The translations under genes were made by a program, and so were the position numbers. Under the pieces are notes generated by a model. It was not told the origin of the DNA. It was given only the letters and a program-made list of their open reading frames with translations, and made no database searches. A DNA stretch of 64,000 bases from Cytophagaceae bacterium. GTDB taxonomy: Bacteria; Bacteroidota; Bacteroidia; Flavobacteriales; Flavobacteriaceae. The DNA is taken from NCBI GenBank assembly GCA_002710685.1, contig PALD01000049.1, positions 124,001 to 188,000 on the forward strand, given 5' to 3'. Each line of letters begins with the position of its first letter. Position 1 is the first letter of the stretch. Positions 33,876-42,785 of the stretch are shown piece by piece.

Positions 33876-36603
33876 TTGAGAAATCTCCTGTTTATTATTT
33901 ATTGCTGTTTCTTGTTCTCAACAGGCTTGTTGCAGGCTCAATCACAAAAGGCAAAATTGCATAACGGTTATGCCGAGAAAGTGTATCTACAACTCGACAA
34001 CACGGCCTATGCAACGAATCAAACTATCTGGTTTAAGGTTATTGTGATACAGGCAATGGATAACCTGCCCACGGGCATTAGTAAGGTGTTGCATGTAGAA
34101 TTAATAGATGATGAGGAGCGGGTCATAAAGTCGAAGCTTCTAGAACTAAACCATGGTATTGCTGAAAATTATTTTGAGGTTGATGCCTTTGTAAAACCTG
34201 GAAAATATCTTTTACGCGCTTACACATTATGGAATGAAAACTTTGACGCGGCATTTGATTTTGCAACGTATATAACGGTTTATCCCGCCTTTAATGCGGG
34301 TGGTGAGGATGCAATCACGTCTATAGAAGTTAGTGCGGATGCCGCTGGCAAGAGCAGGGTCACGGCAGTATTTGACCCAAAATTAATTGATTCTACAAAG
34401 CAAGAACGCATTAAGGTTTATTTGCACTCAGGTCAAAAAAAAGATTCTGTTATCCTGCGACAGGGTGAAGATGGCAGGTTTAAACTGGATTATGAACTGG
34501 AGCCCAGTGATGAGATGCTTACCATGAATTTCATAACAGAAAATAAGGAAAGTCCCTCAAAGACCATTGAATTAAATGCGCGGGAAATAGACCTGCAATT
34601 CCTGCCAGAAAGCGGCAGTCTTGTGCACGGGCAAGTCAATAAACTAGGTTTTAAGGCGGTCGCCAAAGATGGACTGGGAATACAGGTGCAGGGAGAGATT
34701 TATGATAAAAATAATACTAAGATTACAGCCTTTAAATGTAATGAGCTAGGCATAGGGAATTGCTCATTTATGGCGGCAGAGTTATCTGGATATTATGCAA
34801 AAATACTTAGCCCGGTATCATCTTCAAGCAAAAAATACCCCTTGCCAAAAGCTGCTGCTCAAGGGTACAATCTATCAGTGAATAATGTGGGGGATATGGG
34901 TTTCTGCTACCTCAAATTTCAAGAGCCTGGACAGTCTTTTTATAGATGCCAGCATGAGGGGTTTAAAATTCTTTAGGGTAAAGGGCAGATTTAATGAAAA
35001 GGGGCAATTTACAAATCTTTTACCACTTAAAAATCTGCCTAGTGGTATTATAGCCTTTACCCTTTATGGTAGCAACGACACCCCAGTTGCTGAGCGGTTG
35101 CATTTTCGCTGGGATGAAAAAAATATGCTTTCGCTTAAAGCGAAACCTTCTAAAGAAATATTCAGTAAGCGAGAAAAAATGAACATTCCCATCACAGTAG
35201 GGAACGCTTCAAGTGATACCATTACATCCAGTCTTTCTGTAATTATTTTGGACGAAAGTCAATATAATATGCTACAGGAAAAAGGGCAAACTATACTTAC
35301 ACACTTTATGCTTAGCGCAGAGTTGAGAGGGAAGGTAGAGCAGCCAGCCTCTTATTTTAAGGATGGAAAGGTGCTTGCCCAAGAGATGGATAATTTATTG
35401 TTAATACAGGGATATAGAAATTATCTTTTTACTGACGATGGCATTGATAGTATTGCGATACTGCCAGAACAAAGCATTGCACTCTCGGGAAAAGTGAGCT
35501 CTTTCTTTTCTAAAAAAGGAAAGAAAAACTTATCCTTGACCATGATGACCTTTGGGGAAAACAAGGAGGTTTACATGCAGGAAACTATCACGATGGGAAG
35601 ATTTAATTTTCAATTGTCTAATAAAATAGGAGCAAGAGTCAATGCGGTGATACAAACCAGTAATGCAAATAATAAAAAAAGGAACCTTGAGGTAGAGCTG
35701 GATGCTTTTACAATGCCTGATGTTGCTTATGACCATACTACGCTTCTGGTAAAACCCAGTATAGTTGACAATAGTTATCGCCAAGCAACCCATGAAAATA
35801 ATGCGAGGGTTGAAAGTTATAACCTAGAGCATGGGGTGAACCAGCTTGATGAAGTATTGATACAGGGCTTAAAGGATACGCCGGGGAGGAAAAAAACTCT
35901 TGAAGAATATGGCGAGGCGGATATCATCATTAGAGGTGATGAAATAAGAGCTAAAGAGAAAAAATGGTCTTATGGCCTGTTCAGCGTACTGTTGTTCAAT
36001 TTTCCTGAGCAGTTAAGAATTAACCGAAAAACGCTCAGTGCTCCACGCGGTTCAGCTATGCAAACAAATATGGGGTCTTACCTCGCTGCACAGGTGGGAG
36101 TGGACACGACATTGATAGTCATTGATGGCATACCGGTCAATGAGTTTGATTTAGGGTGAGTGGAAAGCATACCACCATCTGAGGTGGTAAGCGTTGAGAT
36201 AATCAATTTTGCCAATAATTTTGGGCCGCTCTACAGAGATGTATATCCGCAAGCAGATATGCGGTCTATTCCCTCATGGGGAAATGTAATCGCAATCTAT
36301 ACACAGGCAGGGAAGGGGCTTCATGGTGTAGAAAAGCCAAAGGGTATCCAGCAATTTACCATTGAAGGTTTTGCACCATCAAAAGAATTTTATGCTCCCA
36401 AATATGAAACCACTTCGCAGCTTGAGGATGATAAACCAGATTATAGGTCACTCCTGCATTGGCAACCCAATTTGAGCGTGCGCGACTCAACTACCATTTC
36501 TTATTATAATGATGATAAACCGGGTAAAAAATATATAGTTATTGAAGGTATATCCCGTGATGGCAGGCTAGGCCATGCTGTTATGAGTTATATTGTACGG
36601 TAG
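33876..36603 (+). pseudogene. broken gene for a large secreted MG2/TonB-plug-like protein
   Basis: Three consecutive open segments make one protein of about 900 residues. Segment 1 (33876-34976) has a signal peptide (LFIIYCCFLFSTGLLQAQ) and MG2-like beta domains (AEKVYLQLDNTAYATNQTIWFKV), and starts with TTG because no ATG is available. Segment 2 is in the +1 frame; the switch must lie between about 34889 (a run of five G) and 34935, where the frame-2 text KSLDSLFIDASMRGLKFFRVKG resumes. It ends at TGA 36157-36159 after GIPVNEFDLG. Segment 3 continues in the same frame (ESIPPSEVVSVEII). The LIVIDGIPVNEFDL text resembles plug-domain-like C-terminal parts of secreted Bacteroidota proteins. Two independent lesions indicate a pseudogene. 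Confidence 0.8.
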
Positions 36604-36646
36604 GTAATTATATGATTTGCAGGAGGTGAATGAGAAAATAGAACAT

Positions 36647-36675
36647 AAAAAAGGCCTCCATTTCTGGAAGCCTTT
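36647..36675 (-). terminator. intrinsic terminator of the tRNA-Val gene
   Basis: On the minus strand AAAGGCTTCC pairs with GGAGGCCTTT (one mismatch) and is followed by a T-run. It begins 2 bp after the tRNA 3' end. Confidence 0.7.
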
Positions 36676-36676
36676 G

Positions 36677-36751
36677 TGGGCGCTGAGGGATTCGAACCCC
36701 CGACCCCTTGGGTGTAAACCAAGTGCTCTGAACCAACTGAGCTAAGCGCCC
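36677..36751 (-). tRNA. tRNA-Val (anticodon UAC)
   Basis: 75 nt cloverleaf on the minus strand. The acceptor stem is GGGCGCT/AGCGCCC with discriminator A, the D arm GCTC...GAGC, and the anticodon stem CTTGG/CCAAG with loop TTTACAC, giving UAC. The T arm GGGGG/TTCGAAT/CCCTC has the usual GTTCGA core. The 3' CCA is not encoded. Confidence 0.95.
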
Positions 36752-36827
36752 TTTGCTGTTAGCGGGTGCAAATATAAGTCGCTTTTTTTATTTGGCAATA
36801 ATTTATCTGTAAATTTTAATAATTTTT

Positions 36828-36855
36828 TTTGGCGCAAGCCATATGCCTAGATTTG
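36828..36855 (+). promoter_or_regulatory. promoter of the VOC-family gene
   Basis: TTTG at 36828-36831 and TAGATTTG at 36848-36855 (exact TAnnTTTG), 16 bp apart. The -7 box lies downstream of an in-frame ATG at 36843, which shows that the true start is the ATG at 36903. Confidence 0.5.
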
Positions 36856-36902
36856 CAGGGCTTGGCTTTTTTTGCCTATCTTTTCCTTTAAATAAAAACC
36901 AC

Positions 36903-37352
36903 ATGAGAATAGTATTTATGGGCTTGTTCATGATCCTTACATATTGCAGTTTACAGGCCCAAAATCCATATGGATTTCAAAAGGAACACGATGCCTACCT
37001 GGTCAAGGACCTTGACAAGACAGCTGATTTTTATAAAAATGTCCTAGGGCTGGAAGAAATCGTTGATTCGGGTTTTCCCAAAGAAACCCACCGGTGGTTC
37101 CTGCTGGGCGATGGCAGCCAAATCCACCTCATAATTGCAGATGAGGTGCTCCCGCAGCCCAAAGGTACGCACAGGTGCTTCAATACCACTGACCTGGATG
37201 GTCTTATGGCACATCTAAAGAAGCATAAGGTGCATTTTGAAAGTTGGACCGGTGAAGAAGACGTGCCCACGCTAAGGGGAGATGGTGTAAAACAGATTTA
37301 TCTTCAAGACCCCGCCGGTTACTGGATAGAAGTCAATACAAACACCCGCTAG
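36903..37352 (+). CDS. secreted VOC (glyoxalase/bleomycin-resistance fold) protein
   Basis: 149 residues from the ATG at 36903. A signal peptide (MRIVFMGLFMILTYCSLQAQ) is followed by one glyoxalase-fold domain: HDAYLVKDLDKTADFYKNVLGLEE, the metal-site-like Glu/His in HRWFLLGDGSQIHLI, and the C-terminal IYLQDPAGYWIEV with the conserved Glu. Such proteins bind a metal and small ligands; the specific activity is unknown. A signal peptide on a VOC protein is less usual but common in Bacteroidota. The CPA1 antiporter begins 6 bp downstream. Confidence 0.8.
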   Translation: MRIVFMGLFMILTYCSLQAQNPYGFQKEHDAYLVKDLDKTADFYKNVLGLEEIVDSGFPKETHRWFLLGDGSQIHLIIADEVLPQPKGTHRCFNTTDLDGLMAHLKKHKVHFESWTGEEDVPTLRGDGVKQIYLQDPAGYWIEVNTNTR

Positions 37353-37358
37353 CCTCCT

Positions 37359-38627
37359 ATGGATTATTTTATAATAAGTACCGTGCTCGTGGTCATGGCC
37401 GCCGTCTTTGGCTACATCAATGTACGTTTTTTAAAACTGCCCACCACCATAGGCCTTATGGTCATTACCTTGGCAACCACCTTGATTGTGCTGGGGATCT
37501 CAAACTATAACGATACGCTTCTTGATGCAGAGAAGAAGATAATTTCTGAAATTGATTTTGAAAAGGTGCTCCTGGATGGCATGTTGAGCTTCCTGCTCTT
37601 TGCGGGGGCATTGCACACAAATTTTGAGCAGCTCAAGATACAGCGGTGGCCCATTCTTGCTTTTTCTACCCTGGGGGTGCTTATATCCACTTTTTTAGTG
37701 GGTATATGCAGTTATTTTGTCTTGCAGCTGCTCTCGCTTGACATAGGGTTTATTTACTGTCTCCTCTTTGGGGCATTGATATCACCTACTGACCCCATTG
37801 CCGTGCTGGGCATCTTGAAAAAAGTGGGTGCGCCAAAACAGCTGGAAACCAAGATAGTGGGCGAGTCCCTTTTTAACGACGGCGTGGGCGTCGTGGTCTT
37901 TACGGTAATCTATCAAATCGCAAAATCTGGGACTGATCAAGTTCATGCCGGTGAAATACTGCACCTATTTGGTGTTGAGGTCTTGGGGGGCATTGCCCTG
38001 GGGCTCTTACTGGGCTACATCACCTACCGTCTCATGAAGTCAATAGACGATTATGATGTAGAAGTCATCATTACACTTGCCGCGGTCATGGGAGGAACCC
38101 TGGTTGCTCAAAAGCTACATCTATCTGCACCGCTTGCCATGGTAACGGCAGGCCTTGTCGTGGGCAATGATACCGTGCGGCACACCACGATGTCTGAAAT
38201 TACCGAGGCCTACGTAGATAAGTTCTGGGAGTTGATAGATGTCTTGTTGAACACCATACTTTTTGTGCTCATAGGTATGGAGATACTGGTCCTGGAGCTT
38301 AAAACCCCATATATTATTGCCGGATTGCTGGCGATACCTATAGGGCTTGCCTGCCGGTATTTTTCATTGGCGCCCATCATAGGGTTCTTTAACCACCGGC
38401 TCGATTTTATACCAAAAACCAACTTGATCATGACCTGGGGCGGCCTGCGCGGGGGAATCTCCATCGCGCTTGCACTGTCACTTACCGTAGATATGCACAG
38501 GGAGCTATTTTTAGTAATCACCTATTTTATCGTGGTATTCAGCATCATTGTGCAGGGGCTTAGCGTGGGCAACCTGATTAAAAAGGTCACTGGGGTCGAG
38601 CAACCTCAAGAAGTACAGCAGCACTAG
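37359..38627 (+). CDS. CPA1 family sodium:proton antiporter
   Basis: 422 residues with about 12 membrane segments. The ion-site motif is SPTDPIAVLGIL with the acidic pair, followed by GESLFNDGVGVVVF in the next core helix, both diagnostic of NhaP/CPA1 exchangers. TWGGLRGGISIALALS near residue 360 is the conserved Arg segment. It exchanges sodium (or potassium) for protons at the inner membrane. It is probably co-transcribed with the VOC gene. Confidence 0.9.
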   Translation: MDYFIISTVLVVMAAVFGYINVRFLKLPTTIGLMVITLATTLIVLGISNYNDTLLDAEKKIISEIDFEKVLLDGMLSFLLFAGALHTNFEQLKIQRWPILAFSTLGVLISTFLVGICSYFVLQLLSLDIGFIYCLLFGALISPTDPIAVLGILKKVGAPKQLETKIVGESLFNDGVGVVVFTVIYQIAKSGTDQVHAGEILHLFGVEVLGGIALGLLLGYITYRLMKSIDDYDVEVIITLAAVMGGTLVAQKLHLSAPLAMVTAGLVVGNDTVRHTTMSEITEAYVDKFWELIDVLLNTILFVLIGMEILVLELKTPYIIAGLLAIPIGLACRYFSLAPIIGFFNHRLDFIPKTNLIMTWGGLRGGISIALALSLTVDMHRELFLVITYFIVVFSIIVQGLSVGNLIKKVTGVEQPQEVQQH

Positions 38628-38628
38628 G

Positions 38629-38647
38629 ATACCCATAAGTGGGTATT
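38629..38647 (+). promoter_or_regulatory. 19-bp inverted repeat, candidate NarL-type operator copy 1 (also hairpin)
   Basis: TACCCAT (38630-38636), AA, GTGGGTA (38639-38645): two inverted heptamers in 7-2-7 spacing, matching the NarL/NarP consensus TACYYMT-N2-AKRRGTA at 13 of 14 positions. The 19 bp ATACCCATAAGTGGGTATT is identical, in the same orientation to the downstream genes, to the site at 48601-48619. Here it directly follows the antiporter stop, and with the T-run at 38646-38650 it could also serve as a terminator. It lies upstream of the unknown gene, sensor kinase and NarL-type regulator. Confidence 0.5.
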
Positions 38648-38691
38648 TTTCATTAGCGGTACCTGTAGTACCTTGGAGATTTGTGTTTTAT

Positions 38692-38708
38692 GGCTTTCGC
38701 CGAAAGGC
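38692..38708. repeat. palindrome variant GGCTTTCGCCGAAAGGC
   Basis: Member of the GCTTTCGCGAAAGC family with a CC centre, in the gap upstream of the unknown gene at 38806. Confidence 0.55.
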
Positions 38709-38805
38709 AAGCAGGTAAAAAATACTTTATCCGGGGTATGTGAACCCTGTTAAAAACCGGTTTAATGACCTTAATAATATAATAACCAATCAAAACCAAT
38801 CAACC

Positions 38806-39405
38806 ATGTCATCCTTAGAAAATGAATTTTTTGTAGCCTTGAGCCTCAACGAAGCAGACCGTAAAAAGTATCAACTAGTGTACTGTAGTTCGCTTTACGA
38901 CACCTTTTTTTGTGTGTATGCCAAATTTAAGTTTGAAAAATCAGAAGGCGAGGACCACGATGCTGAGTTTAGCAAGGCGAAGTTTAAGATATTCAATTTT
39001 AAGGGACCTGTGAACATAGGTTTAAAAGAAGTGATCTATGATGCTGAAAAACAGGAGTTCTTGCTTCTTGTTCAGGGTTTATGTGATGCGCCCGAAGATT
39101 TTAAAGAAGAAGCTACTTTTTGGGGAGGTAGTGGTTTTTCTTTTGATAAACCATTAAAATTTGAACGAAAGCTTTTGCCCTTGAACGATGGGGATAGTGA
39201 TGAAAACCCCATGCCCTATAAACATGGTTTTTTTGACTCAGAATTCTATAAAAGGGATGGTACGAGTCATATAAGGAGACCTATGGATGAAGAGGCTTTT
39301 GATGATTTATCAGAAGCGTCCACCTTGTACAATGGATTGCCAGAAAATGGTTTTGCTCCCGGTAACCTACGCTGTATAAGAAGTACATCTTACATAAGGT
39401 TCTAG
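38806..39405 (+). CDS. hypothetical protein preceding the sensor kinase
   Basis: 199 residues from the ATG at 38806; a GTG at 38740 would add 22 low-complexity residues and is less likely. Family not recognised. It has no signal peptide or membrane segment. It is rich in Phe and acidic residues, with a beta-rich pattern (YDTFFCVYAKFKFEKSEG, AKFKIFNFKGPVNIGLKEV). The kinase GTG start is 1 bp after its stop, so the two are surely co-transcribed. A role in the signalling system, for example as a cytoplasmic accessory, is only a guess. Confidence 0.6.
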   Translation: MSSLENEFFVALSLNEADRKKYQLVYCSSLYDTFFCVYAKFKFEKSEGEDHDAEFSKAKFKIFNFKGPVNIGLKEVIYDAEKQEFLLLVQGLCDAPEDFKEEATFWGGSGFSFDKPLKFERKLLPLNDGDSDENPMPYKHGFFDSEFYKRDGTSHIRRPMDEEAFDDLSEASTLYNGLPENGFAPGNLRCIRSTSYIRF

Positions 39406-39406
39406 T

Positions 39407-41293
39407 GTGAGGCAACTCCTGGTCATCTTTTTCTGCTTTTTGATTTCCTCCATCAAGGCTCAAGAAACCGTGCTGGATCATAGCAGGGTTTATCTTGATG
39501 AGCTGGAGGCATTGAACTTTAAGGCTATTGACATTCCGGGTGAAATCAAAGAGGGTTATGACCCGCAAGAACTGTCTACCCTTGCCGAAATTATCTACTG
39601 GGCCGGGCAACGGCCACGACCCATCGTGCTCATTGATCAAGACCTGGGTAATGCAACATCACGGTTTGCAGCCTGTGTGGGCTTACTGAGCAGGGGATAT
39701 TATGACCTGTATGAAGATCCCTTAAAAAAGGATGTCTTCAAGAATTTTTATGAAGCATATAATATTTCGGTAACACTGGGCAATGATGCCTTGCGCAAGC
39801 GTGCCCTGCTGGCCTTGATGGAGTATTATACTTTTGAGATCGTACAGGCTGACTTGAGTTATGAAAAATACCTGGATGAGTTTGATGAACTTCGCAGGGA
39901 TGCCGTGGATGATGCCTGGTATGTAAACTATATGCTGGTGCTCAATGCCCTGAAAATAGGTGGGCCCAATGATGAATACTATGTAATTGCCAACAAACTG
40001 GGGGCGTATATCGATGTACTGGAACCCCGGAGCCCGTTGCGGTCGAGGTTGCTTTTTGAACGTGCCATTTTTGAGGAGATACAAGAAGATTTCGCGGAAG
40101 CGAGAAGCTATTACAACCAGGTATTGTATGAGATAGGCAGTGAACCTTACCTTAAATATATTAAATATGCGTGCTATGTAAAGCTGGCCTTTTTAGACCA
40201 TCTTGAGGAAGATTATGACAATTCCATGCTCATGCTGGAGAAGGCAAGCGAGTTTAGGGATGTTAAGGACACGTTGCGGTCAACTTTTTATGATAGCTAT
40301 TATTCATCGTTAAATTATGGTGCAAGGGGTGATTTTGCAGATGCATACAATTATCTTAATGATGCCTTTACCGTGGGCTATAATTTTGATATGCGCAGCA
40401 ATACATTGCTTACCAGCAGGTTGAATGTAGAGTTTGAAACTGAGCGTAGGATACAGGATAACAGATTATTGCGGGCCAATGTGGCCCAGGAAAAACAGAA
40501 ACGAATCCTTACTTTTTGGTTGGGGTTTGGCGTGGTCTTTATATTGAGCTTGGGATCAGTCCTGGTCTATAAAAATATCAAGAAGGCCGAAAAATTGGCC
40601 AAACAGCAAGCTGTACTGGAACGGCAGAACAAGGAAAAACTGCTCAAGGAGCAGGAGCTGAGCGGGATAGATGCCATGATTGCCGGGCAAGAAAAAGAAC
40701 GGCAACGCATAGCAAACGATCTTCACGATAACCTGGGCAGCCTGCTCGCGACCATAAAAATGCATTTTCAAAGCCTTAAAGGCGAAAACCGCCCGGGTGT
40801 TGACAATGCCATGGTGGTCAACAAGACTGATGGGCTGATTGATGAAGCTTATCAAAAAGTACGGCAGATTGCGCATGCAAGATATGCCGGTGTTCCTGCA
40901 CAGGAAGGATTGCTCCCTGCCGTAAAAAACTTTGCAAAAAAGGTAAGTCTCGTTAATAACCTGTATATTAATGTCGAAGATCATGGCATGGAGGGCAGGC
41001 TTGAAAATTCTTTAGAAATCAACCTCTTTAGGATTGTGCAGGAATTGATTACAAATATTATAAAGCATGCTGGAGCAAGCAACGCCACCATCCACCTTAC
41101 CCATCATGACAATGACATCAATATTATGGTAGAGGATAATGGTAAAGGCTTTGATGTCAATAATATAAGGCCCAGTGAAGGTATGGGTATCCATAGTATA
41201 GAGAAGCGGGTGGAACATATGGGTGGTTCAGTCACGGTGGACTCTGCACCCGGCAGGGGGACCACGATAATAATAGATATACCGGTATCATGA
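39407..41293 (+). CDS. TPR-type sensor histidine kinase (NarX/HisKA_3 class)
   Basis: 628 residues, GTG start. A signal peptide (MRQLLVIFFCFLISSIKAQ) leads a long extracytoplasmic all-helical region with TPR-like repeats (residues about 60-350: DFAEARSYYNQVLYEIGSEPYLKYIKYA, DNSMLMLEKASEF). One membrane helix follows (about 366-388), then a coiled coil, the HisKA_3 dimerisation box EKERQRIANDLHDNLGS with the phospho-acceptor His440, and an HATPase domain (NIIKHAGASNATI, VEDNGKGFD, GMGIHSIEKRV). This class phosphorylates NarL/LuxR-type regulators. It overlaps the regulator gene by 4 bp (ATGA). Signal unknown. Confidence 0.9.
   Translation: MRQLLVIFFCFLISSIKAQETVLDHSRVYLDELEALNFKAIDIPGEIKEGYDPQELSTLAEIIYWAGQRPRPIVLIDQDLGNATSRFAACVGLLSRGYYDLYEDPLKKDVFKNFYEAYNISVTLGNDALRKRALLALMEYYTFEIVQADLSYEKYLDEFDELRRDAVDDAWYVNYMLVLNALKIGGPNDEYYVIANKLGAYIDVLEPRSPLRSRLLFERAIFEEIQEDFAEARSYYNQVLYEIGSEPYLKYIKYACYVKLAFLDHLEEDYDNSMLMLEKASEFRDVKDTLRSTFYDSYYSSLNYGARGDFADAYNYLNDAFTVGYNFDMRSNTLLTSRLNVEFETERRIQDNRLLRANVAQEKQKRILTFWLGFGVVFILSLGSVLVYKNIKKAEKLAKQQAVLERQNKEKLLKEQELSGIDAMIAGQEKERQRIANDLHDNLGSLLATIKMHFQSLKGENRPGVDNAMVVNKTDGLIDEAYQKVRQIAHARYAGVPAQEGLLPAVKNFAKKVSLVNNLYINVEDHGMEGRLENSLEINLFRIVQELITNIIKHAGASNATIHLTHHDNDINIMVEDNGKGFDVNNIRPSEGMGIHSIEKRVEHMGGSVTVDSAPGRGTTIIIDIPVS
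40094..40107. repeat. GCGGAAGCGAGAAG 14-mer, copy 3 of 3
   Basis: Exact match to the copies at 24657 and 26938; here preceded by TTTC, giving TTTCGCGGAAGCGAGAAG within the kinase TPR region. Confidence 0.6.
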
Positions 41294-41910
41294 TAAGATT
41301 AGCTATAGCAGAAGACCATAATGCCCTTATTGATGGAATCAAGGTTTTTCTTGAATATGAGGAGGATATCAATATGATAGGCCATGCAAACAACGGGCAG
41401 GAATTAATAGACCTGGTATCAAAAAAAAATCCTGATGTGGTGATCACTGATATAAGGATGCCCGTGATGGATGGTATTGAGGCAACGCGCATAATCACAG
41501 GGAGTTTTCCAAAAACAAAGGTGATTGCCTTCACCATGTTTGATCAAGATGAGGCCGTGCGTGACATGATCAATGCTGGAGCAAAAGGGTATCTCCTTAA
41601 AAATAGTAGCCTAACAACACTTTTGAAGGCCGTGCGCATGGTGTATGTAGGCGAGAATTTTCATGATTCAAATATCACCCCTCCAGAAGAAATTAAATCT
41701 GATAACAAATCAAAAGGTATCCTCACGGAGCGGCAGATAGAAATTTTGAAACTCGTTGCCCTAGGAAAGACCAATCAAGAAATAGCGGATACGCTTTTTA
41801 TAGGCAAGACCACGGTAGAAACCCATAGAAAAAATATGATACGTAAACTGGGGCTTCAAGGTGCGGGAGAGCTATTAAGGTACGCTGTTGATAAAAAGTA
41901 TGATTATTAA
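41290..41910 (+). CDS. NarL/LuxR family response regulator
   Basis: 206 residues. The receiver domain (1-120) has acidic residues AEDHNAL, phospho-acceptor Asp54 in VVITDIRMPVMDG, the switch Thr in IAFTMFD and Lys in AKGYLLK. The output domain (about 140-205) is a LuxR/GerE helix-turn-helix (LTERQIEILKLVALGKTNQEIA, GKTTVETHRKNMIRKL). It is the partner of the overlapping kinase gene. NarL-class regulators bind paired heptamers. Two identical 7-2-7 heptamer sites in this window (38629 and 48601) are candidate targets. Confidence 0.92.
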   Translation: MIRLAIAEDHNALIDGIKVFLEYEEDINMIGHANNGQELIDLVSKKNPDVVITDIRMPVMDGIEATRIITGSFPKTKVIAFTMFDQDEAVRDMINAGAKGYLLKNSSLTTLLKAVRMVYVGENFHDSNITPPEEIKSDNKSKGILTERQIEILKLVALGKTNQEIADTLFIGKTTVETHRKNMIRKLGLQGAGELLRYAVDKKYDY

Positions 41911-41972
41911 AAATATTAAATAAGAAAAATCTTACTATAAAAATTAATTATATGGTTTAAAGGCAATTCTAT

Positions 41973-42004
41973 TTGGTTTATATAATATTCGGGGTTATAT
42001 TCGC
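41973..42004 (+). promoter_or_regulatory. candidate promoter of the repeat lipoprotein gene
   Basis: TTTG at 41973-41976, 20 bp spacer, TATATTCG at 41997-42004, one base from TAnnTTTG. It lies 33 bp before the ATG. Confidence 0.4.
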
Positions 42005-42036
42005 AGCTACCAAACCCCAAATTTAAACCGCTTGTT

Positions 42037-42714
42037 ATGAGAAAATGTATTTTTCTACTATTCTTTTTATGCCTTTTCAGTTGTTCAGATGAACAATTCA
42101 CACGTCCCAATGAATCCCCGGAAACGGCTGATTTAACAACCCAAAGCAGTTCTTTAAGGGCCACCCTTGAAAATTTCAGGCAGATTGCAAATCCTACAGG
42201 AAGGGCTGCGTCAGGTGAGTTATGTTTTAATTTTGTGTATCCTATTACCCTGGGCTATAATACAGGTGATAGCGTTGAGGTCTCCAGCTATGAAGACCTT
42301 TTGCAAATCTTGCTTGATGAGACCGTTGCCCTGCACATTACCTCGATTGCCTATCCTTTTGAAGTTCAGTTAAGTGCAGATTCAAGTATTCATACCGTGA
42401 ATGATGAAGATGATTTCTCCATCCTGGTTGAAAATTGTGGTTACGATACCCTTGAATATGAAGATGTTATTGAGGTTGTGGGCAATTGTTTTACTATCAA
42501 TTATCCCATTGATTTGGTTGTCAATGATAATGCAATGACTTTTGAAAGTCAAGAAGGTGCACAAGCTTATTTTACCGCTAATTATCAAGGTATAACCTCG
42601 GTCACGCTTGCTTATCCATTAAGTGTTACGCTTGTTTCAGATAACAGTGAAGTGCTCGTTGAAGATGATTATGAAGCTATTGATCTTATAACTAATATCT
42701 GCGGGATAGATTAA
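42037..42714 (+). CDS. lipoprotein with two tandem ~75-residue repeats
   Basis: 225 residues. The lipoprotein signal ends LCLFSC (Cys about residue 16). After a Ser/Thr-rich linker, two related units follow. Unit 1 begins CFNFVYPITLGYN (about residue 63) and ends LVENCG; unit 2 begins CFTINYPIDLVVN (about residue 152) and ends ITNICG. Both contain an AYP(F/L)xVxL strand and a DDxxxI element before the closing Cys-Gly, so each unit probably has one disulfide. The function is not known; similar cysteine-bounded lipoproteins occur in flavobacteria. It shares a bidirectional terminator with the convergent five-gene operon. Confidence 0.75.
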   Translation: MRKCIFLLFFLCLFSCSDEQFTRPNESPETADLTTQSSSLRATLENFRQIANPTGRAASGELCFNFVYPITLGYNTGDSVEVSSYEDLLQILLDETVALHITSIAYPFEVQLSADSSIHTVNDEDDFSILVENCGYDTLEYEDVIEVVGNCFTINYPIDLVVNDNAMTFESQEGAQAYFTANYQGITSVTLAYPLSVTLVSDNSEVLVEDDYEAIDLITNICGID

Positions 42715-42732
42715 CCGCGCTATCTTATCATA

Positions 42733-42767
42733 AAAAAAACCTCCATGCACTCGCAGGAGGTTTTTTT
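42733..42767. terminator. bidirectional intrinsic terminator
   Basis: AAAAAAACCTCC (42733-42744) pairs with GGAGGTTTTTTT (42756-42767). It separates the convergent lipoprotein gene and the five-gene minus-strand operon. Confidence 0.85.
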
Positions 42768-42785
42768 AATTTGGCTAATTCAATG

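Noticed and set aside
34889..34935. Programmed +1 frameshift in the large secreted-protein gene
   Set aside because: There is no slippery-site context with a rare codon or stop in the usual position, and a second lesion (TGA at 36157) in the same gene makes decay the simpler reading.
38629..38650. Hairpin after the antiporter gene as nothing but a terminator
   Set aside because: It does have a T-run, but the identical 19 bp at 48601 lies upstream of a gene without a nearby 3' end, so a binding-site role explains both copies better. A double role remains possible.
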